From: JAEUJT01 sp044225205
GTDB lineage: Bacteria > Myxococcota > Myxococcia > Myxococcales > Myxococcaceae
Reading direction: 5' to 3'
Assembly (NCBI GenBank): GCA_044225205.1
Contig: JBGAIY010000348.1
Location: 1 to 8,486 of the forward strand
Length of the DNA stretch: 8,486 nt
Below the pieces are notes generated by a model. The model made no database searches, was not told where the DNA came from, and saw nothing but the letters and a program-made list of their open reading frames with translations. Shown in pieces: positions 6,772 to 8,486 of the stretch (the stretch's first letter is position 1; the number at the start of each line of letters is the position of its first letter). Made by a program: the position numbers and the translations under genes.

Positions 6772-6775
6772 CGAC
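6772..6775. other. Four-base gap between convergent stop codons
   Basis: The TonB-like gene ends with TGA (6769-6771) and the opposing gene with TAA (6778-6776 on the minus strand). No stem-loop terminator with a T-run is visible here, so any terminator must lie within one of the coding sequences or act by Rho. Confidence 0.7.
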
Positions 6776-7653
6776 TTAGAAAATCAACGACCCGGTCTCG
6801 GCGTACTGCGAAATCGTGCGCTTCATCGAGTCGGCCCACTTCATGGCTTCAAGCTCGGTCTTCTCGCCCGCGACGAAGGGCTTCATCTTTTCGACCATGG
6901 CTTTCGCCGTGGCGATGGCCTGCTTCGCCAAGTCGGGGTGACCCTCTTTCGCGAATTTCTCGGCCTGCTCGAGCGTGTCGTTGACGAGCTGCCGAGCGAA
7001 TTGGCCACGCGCCAGCTTCTCTTGCATCGGCGTGTCCATGATCTTTTTGACGGCCGCTTCGGCGGCTTCGGTCGCCTTCGCCGGGTTGCCGGCCCGAATG
7101 GCATTGGTGAACGCCGCCTCGAAACCGTTTGGCGGCACGAGCCGGTAAAGGTTGGGAAACGCGGCTTCTTGGCCCAGCGGCTTGCCGACCTGCAAAAGCT
7201 TGCCGCCCCCCGCCAGCCGGAGCTGCTTCATGCCCTCTTCGGAGGCGCGGGTGAACGCCTCGGCGGCCTCGGCGCCTTTGCCGGCCTTGAGCGCCGCCTC
7301 ACCGGCCTTTTCAGCCTCGTCGATCTTCAGGCGCGGAGAATTTTCGACGACCTTCTTCGCGTCAGCCGCCGCCGTTTCGGCTTTCTTCGCCGCGGCTTGC
7401 GCCAATTCGGCGGCCTTCGCACCCCATTGTTTCTCGGCGATTCGGGCCTTCGCGGGGTCGATGCCTTTTTCGCCCAGCTCGCCCAACGTGGGGAAACCGT
7501 AACGCCGCTGAAGCTCTTTCGCGGCCGAAGCCGCGCGCGCCGGGTCTGACAGCTCGCAGGCTTTGACTTCTTTTTCGAGCGCGGCGTTGGCGTGACTGCC
7601 CCAATTGAAAACCCGGGGCGCCGCCGCTTCGGCGGCCTTGGCCGTCGACGCCG

Positions 7654-7656
7654 CCC
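7654..7656 (-). other. Apparent frameshift site 1 (CCC run)
   Basis: Upstream coding sense (…STQATRSDRA…GAGAATTE) and downstream sense (AASTAKAAEAAAPRVFNW) are offset by one base. Reading the minus-strand GAGGGCGGCG as GAGGCGGCG joins them seamlessly. Continued reading in the upstream frame gives an Arg/Gly/Ser-rich shadow (GQSRQRRARKRSQS). The downstream frame read further upstream gives Arg/Pro-rich shadow (RRAPKPRPRRAPRRRKR). Both are typical of wrong-frame GC-rich DNA. Confidence 0.7.
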
Positions 7657-7718
7657 TCGGTGGTGGCCGCTCCCGCGCCCTGCCCCGTTGCGCTCGCCGT
7701 GGCCCTGTCGCTTCGGGT

Positions 7719-7799
7719 CGCCTGGGTGCTCGCTTGCGCCGTCGCGGCGCCCGCCTGGGTCGAGGCTTGGGTGCTCGCCTGCGTACCCGCTTGGGCATG
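7719..7799 (-). repeat. Imperfect short tandem repeat coding for TQAS-type linker
   Basis: The minus strand repeats variants of GCGAGCACCCAGGC, giving HAQAGTQASTQASTQAG and AQASTQAT. It is a low-complexity linker between the hydrophobic Gly/Ala segment and the helical C-terminal part of the protein, and lies about 60-140 nt before frameshift site 1. Such repeats can expand or contract by replication slippage. Confidence 0.6.
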
Positions 7800-8380
7800 C
7801 GAGCCCACCTCTTCGGCGACCTTCGCGGCTTCTTCGGCGGCTTTGCCCGTTTTCACCGCGACTTCGGTGCCCTCGGCCGCCACCTTCACCGCTTTGAGCG
7901 CCTTGCCCACATACGGTATCGCGCCCAACAAGTGCAGGCCGGCCGCCGACATTCGCTTGCCGGCTTCGCCAAAATCACCCGTGGCCGCCGCGGCGGCCGC
8001 CTGGCCCACGTCGACGACCGCATTCACCGCGTCGAGGGCGGTCGAGGCCGCGGTCGCCGCCAAGCCCACCGGAGCACCAACGCCCGTCACGGTTGCCCCG
8101 ATGCCAGTCGCGGTGAGCCCCAAGCTCAACACGTCGACGCCCGACTGAATGCGGTCAATGATGCCCGTCGGCGGCAACTCTTTGGGCTGCTTCGCCCGGG
8201 CCGCGTCGACCTCGCCTTGAGCTGCTTGCTCGCCTTCGAGAGTACCCACCGCCTTGGTCTGCTCAGCCGTCAGCGGCGCGTAGCGGCTGATGCCGCGCAG
8301 GCGCCCGAGCGTCTCGTTGATGTCGCCGAGCAGCTTTTCTTGCCCCGCCAAGTCGAGCGAAGCGCGCCCTTGAAACGCGG

Positions 8381-8383
8381 CCC
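8381..8383 (-). other. Apparent frameshift site 2 (CCC run)
   Basis: Near the right edge the natural-looking frame (EEAAKAADEWKDRLREARNQL) is offset by one base from the frame used below 8380 (AAFQGRASLDLAGQEKLLGD). Dropping one G from the minus-strand run TTGGGCC joins them without a gap. The lower frame also stays open to the window edge, as KRPAKKPRKPPTSGK, so the case is weaker than for site 1. Confidence 0.5.
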
Positions 8384-8486
8384 AATTGATTGCGCGCCTC
8401 GCGTAGACGGTCTTTCCACTCGTCGGCGGCTTTCGCGGCTTCTTCGCCGGCCGTTTTGCCGGCGCTCCACTCCGGTCGCGCCGCGT

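Larger units (their letters stand above)
6776..8486 (-). pseudogene. Large Ala/Lys-rich helical protein, coding sense split over three frames by two apparent +1 shifts; 5' end outside window
   Basis: I do not recognise the family. Coding sense runs from the right edge in one frame to about 8383 (KTAGEEAAKAADEWKD), in a second to about 7656, and in a third to the TAA at 6778-6776. Each change needs removal of one base, and at both places a GGG run (minus strand) is present where GG would give a smooth join. The rebuilt product has at least 568 residues. In order: charged helix; a hydrophobic Gly/Ala stretch (about 8138 to 7980, GLTATGIGATVTGVGAPVG) ending in IPYVGKALKAVKVA, a style seen in polymorphic-toxin and secreted-effector precursors; a TQAS-repeat linker; then helical hairpins such as ALKAGKGAEAAEAFTRA, AIRAGNPAKATEAAEAA and EGHPDLAKQAIATAKAM, which look TPR-like. 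No catalytic domain or signal peptide is visible. It converges on the TonB-like gene with 4 nt between stops. Either a decayed gene, sequence error, or, least likely, programmed shifting. Confidence 0.65.

Noticed and set aside
7657..7798. Arg-rich N-terminus (PKRVRRRAPKPRPRRAPRRRKR) as a real nucleic-acid-binding tail
   Set aside because: The same DNA in the neighbouring frame encodes the STQA-rich linker continuous with upstream coding sense; the Arg/Pro-rich reading is a wrong-frame product.
1..8486. CRISPR array, insertion sequence, integrase or attachment site next to the tRNA
   Set aside because: No spaced direct repeats, no transposase or integrase motifs, and no duplicated tRNA 3' end were seen.

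Overview
The window is strongly GC-rich DNA with G/C-dominated third codon positions and almost no intergenic space. Gene content points to a Myxococcota (myxobacterial) chromosome. The clues are a membrane-anchored Ser/Thr kinase with the HRDVSPQN / LSPEQ signature and a huge Pro-rich linker, a SpoIID/LytB lipoprotein in a TonB-containing (hence diderm) genome, and Lys/Ala-rich proteins. This assignment is inference from family knowledge; no 16S or other species marker is present.

Layout. Positions 1-3571 (minus strand) hold an operon-like pair: a 3-hydroxyacyl-CoA dehydrogenase (3571 to 2723), then after 27 nt a transmembrane Ser/Thr protein kinase (about 2695 down past position 1, C-terminus missing). 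The kinase has no ATG, and no GTG with good Shine-Dalgarno spacing, at its apparent N-terminus; an ATT start fits best. Positions 3572-3698 are a divergent promoter region. A tRNA-Cys(GCA) lies at 3699-3770 (plus), with a good sigma70-like promoter just upstream. It is followed with no visible terminator by a SpoIID-domain lipoprotein (3800-5509) and a TonB-family transducer (about 5530-6771). From 6776 to the right edge (minus strand) lies one long Ala/Lys-rich helical protein, convergent with the TonB-like gene and separated from it by only 4 nt.

The right-hand gene is the least ordinary item. Its coding sense moves through all three minus-strand frames. There are two switch points (CCC runs at about 7654-7656 and 8381-8383), and at each one removing a single base restores a smooth protein. 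The rebuilt protein (at least 568 residues, N-terminus missing) has a Gly/Ala hydrophobic segment resembling those in polymorphic toxins and secreted effectors, a TQAS-repeat linker and TPR-like helical hairpins. Its function is not recognised. The gene may be decaying, or the sequence may carry two single-base errors.

Working together: the plus-strand pair looks like an envelope module (peptidoglycan-processing lipoprotein plus periplasm-spanning TonB-like protein). The kinase would sense something outside the cytoplasm through a short C-terminal domain. The dehydrogenase is a metabolic enzyme whose link to the kinase is only transcriptional as far as can be seen.
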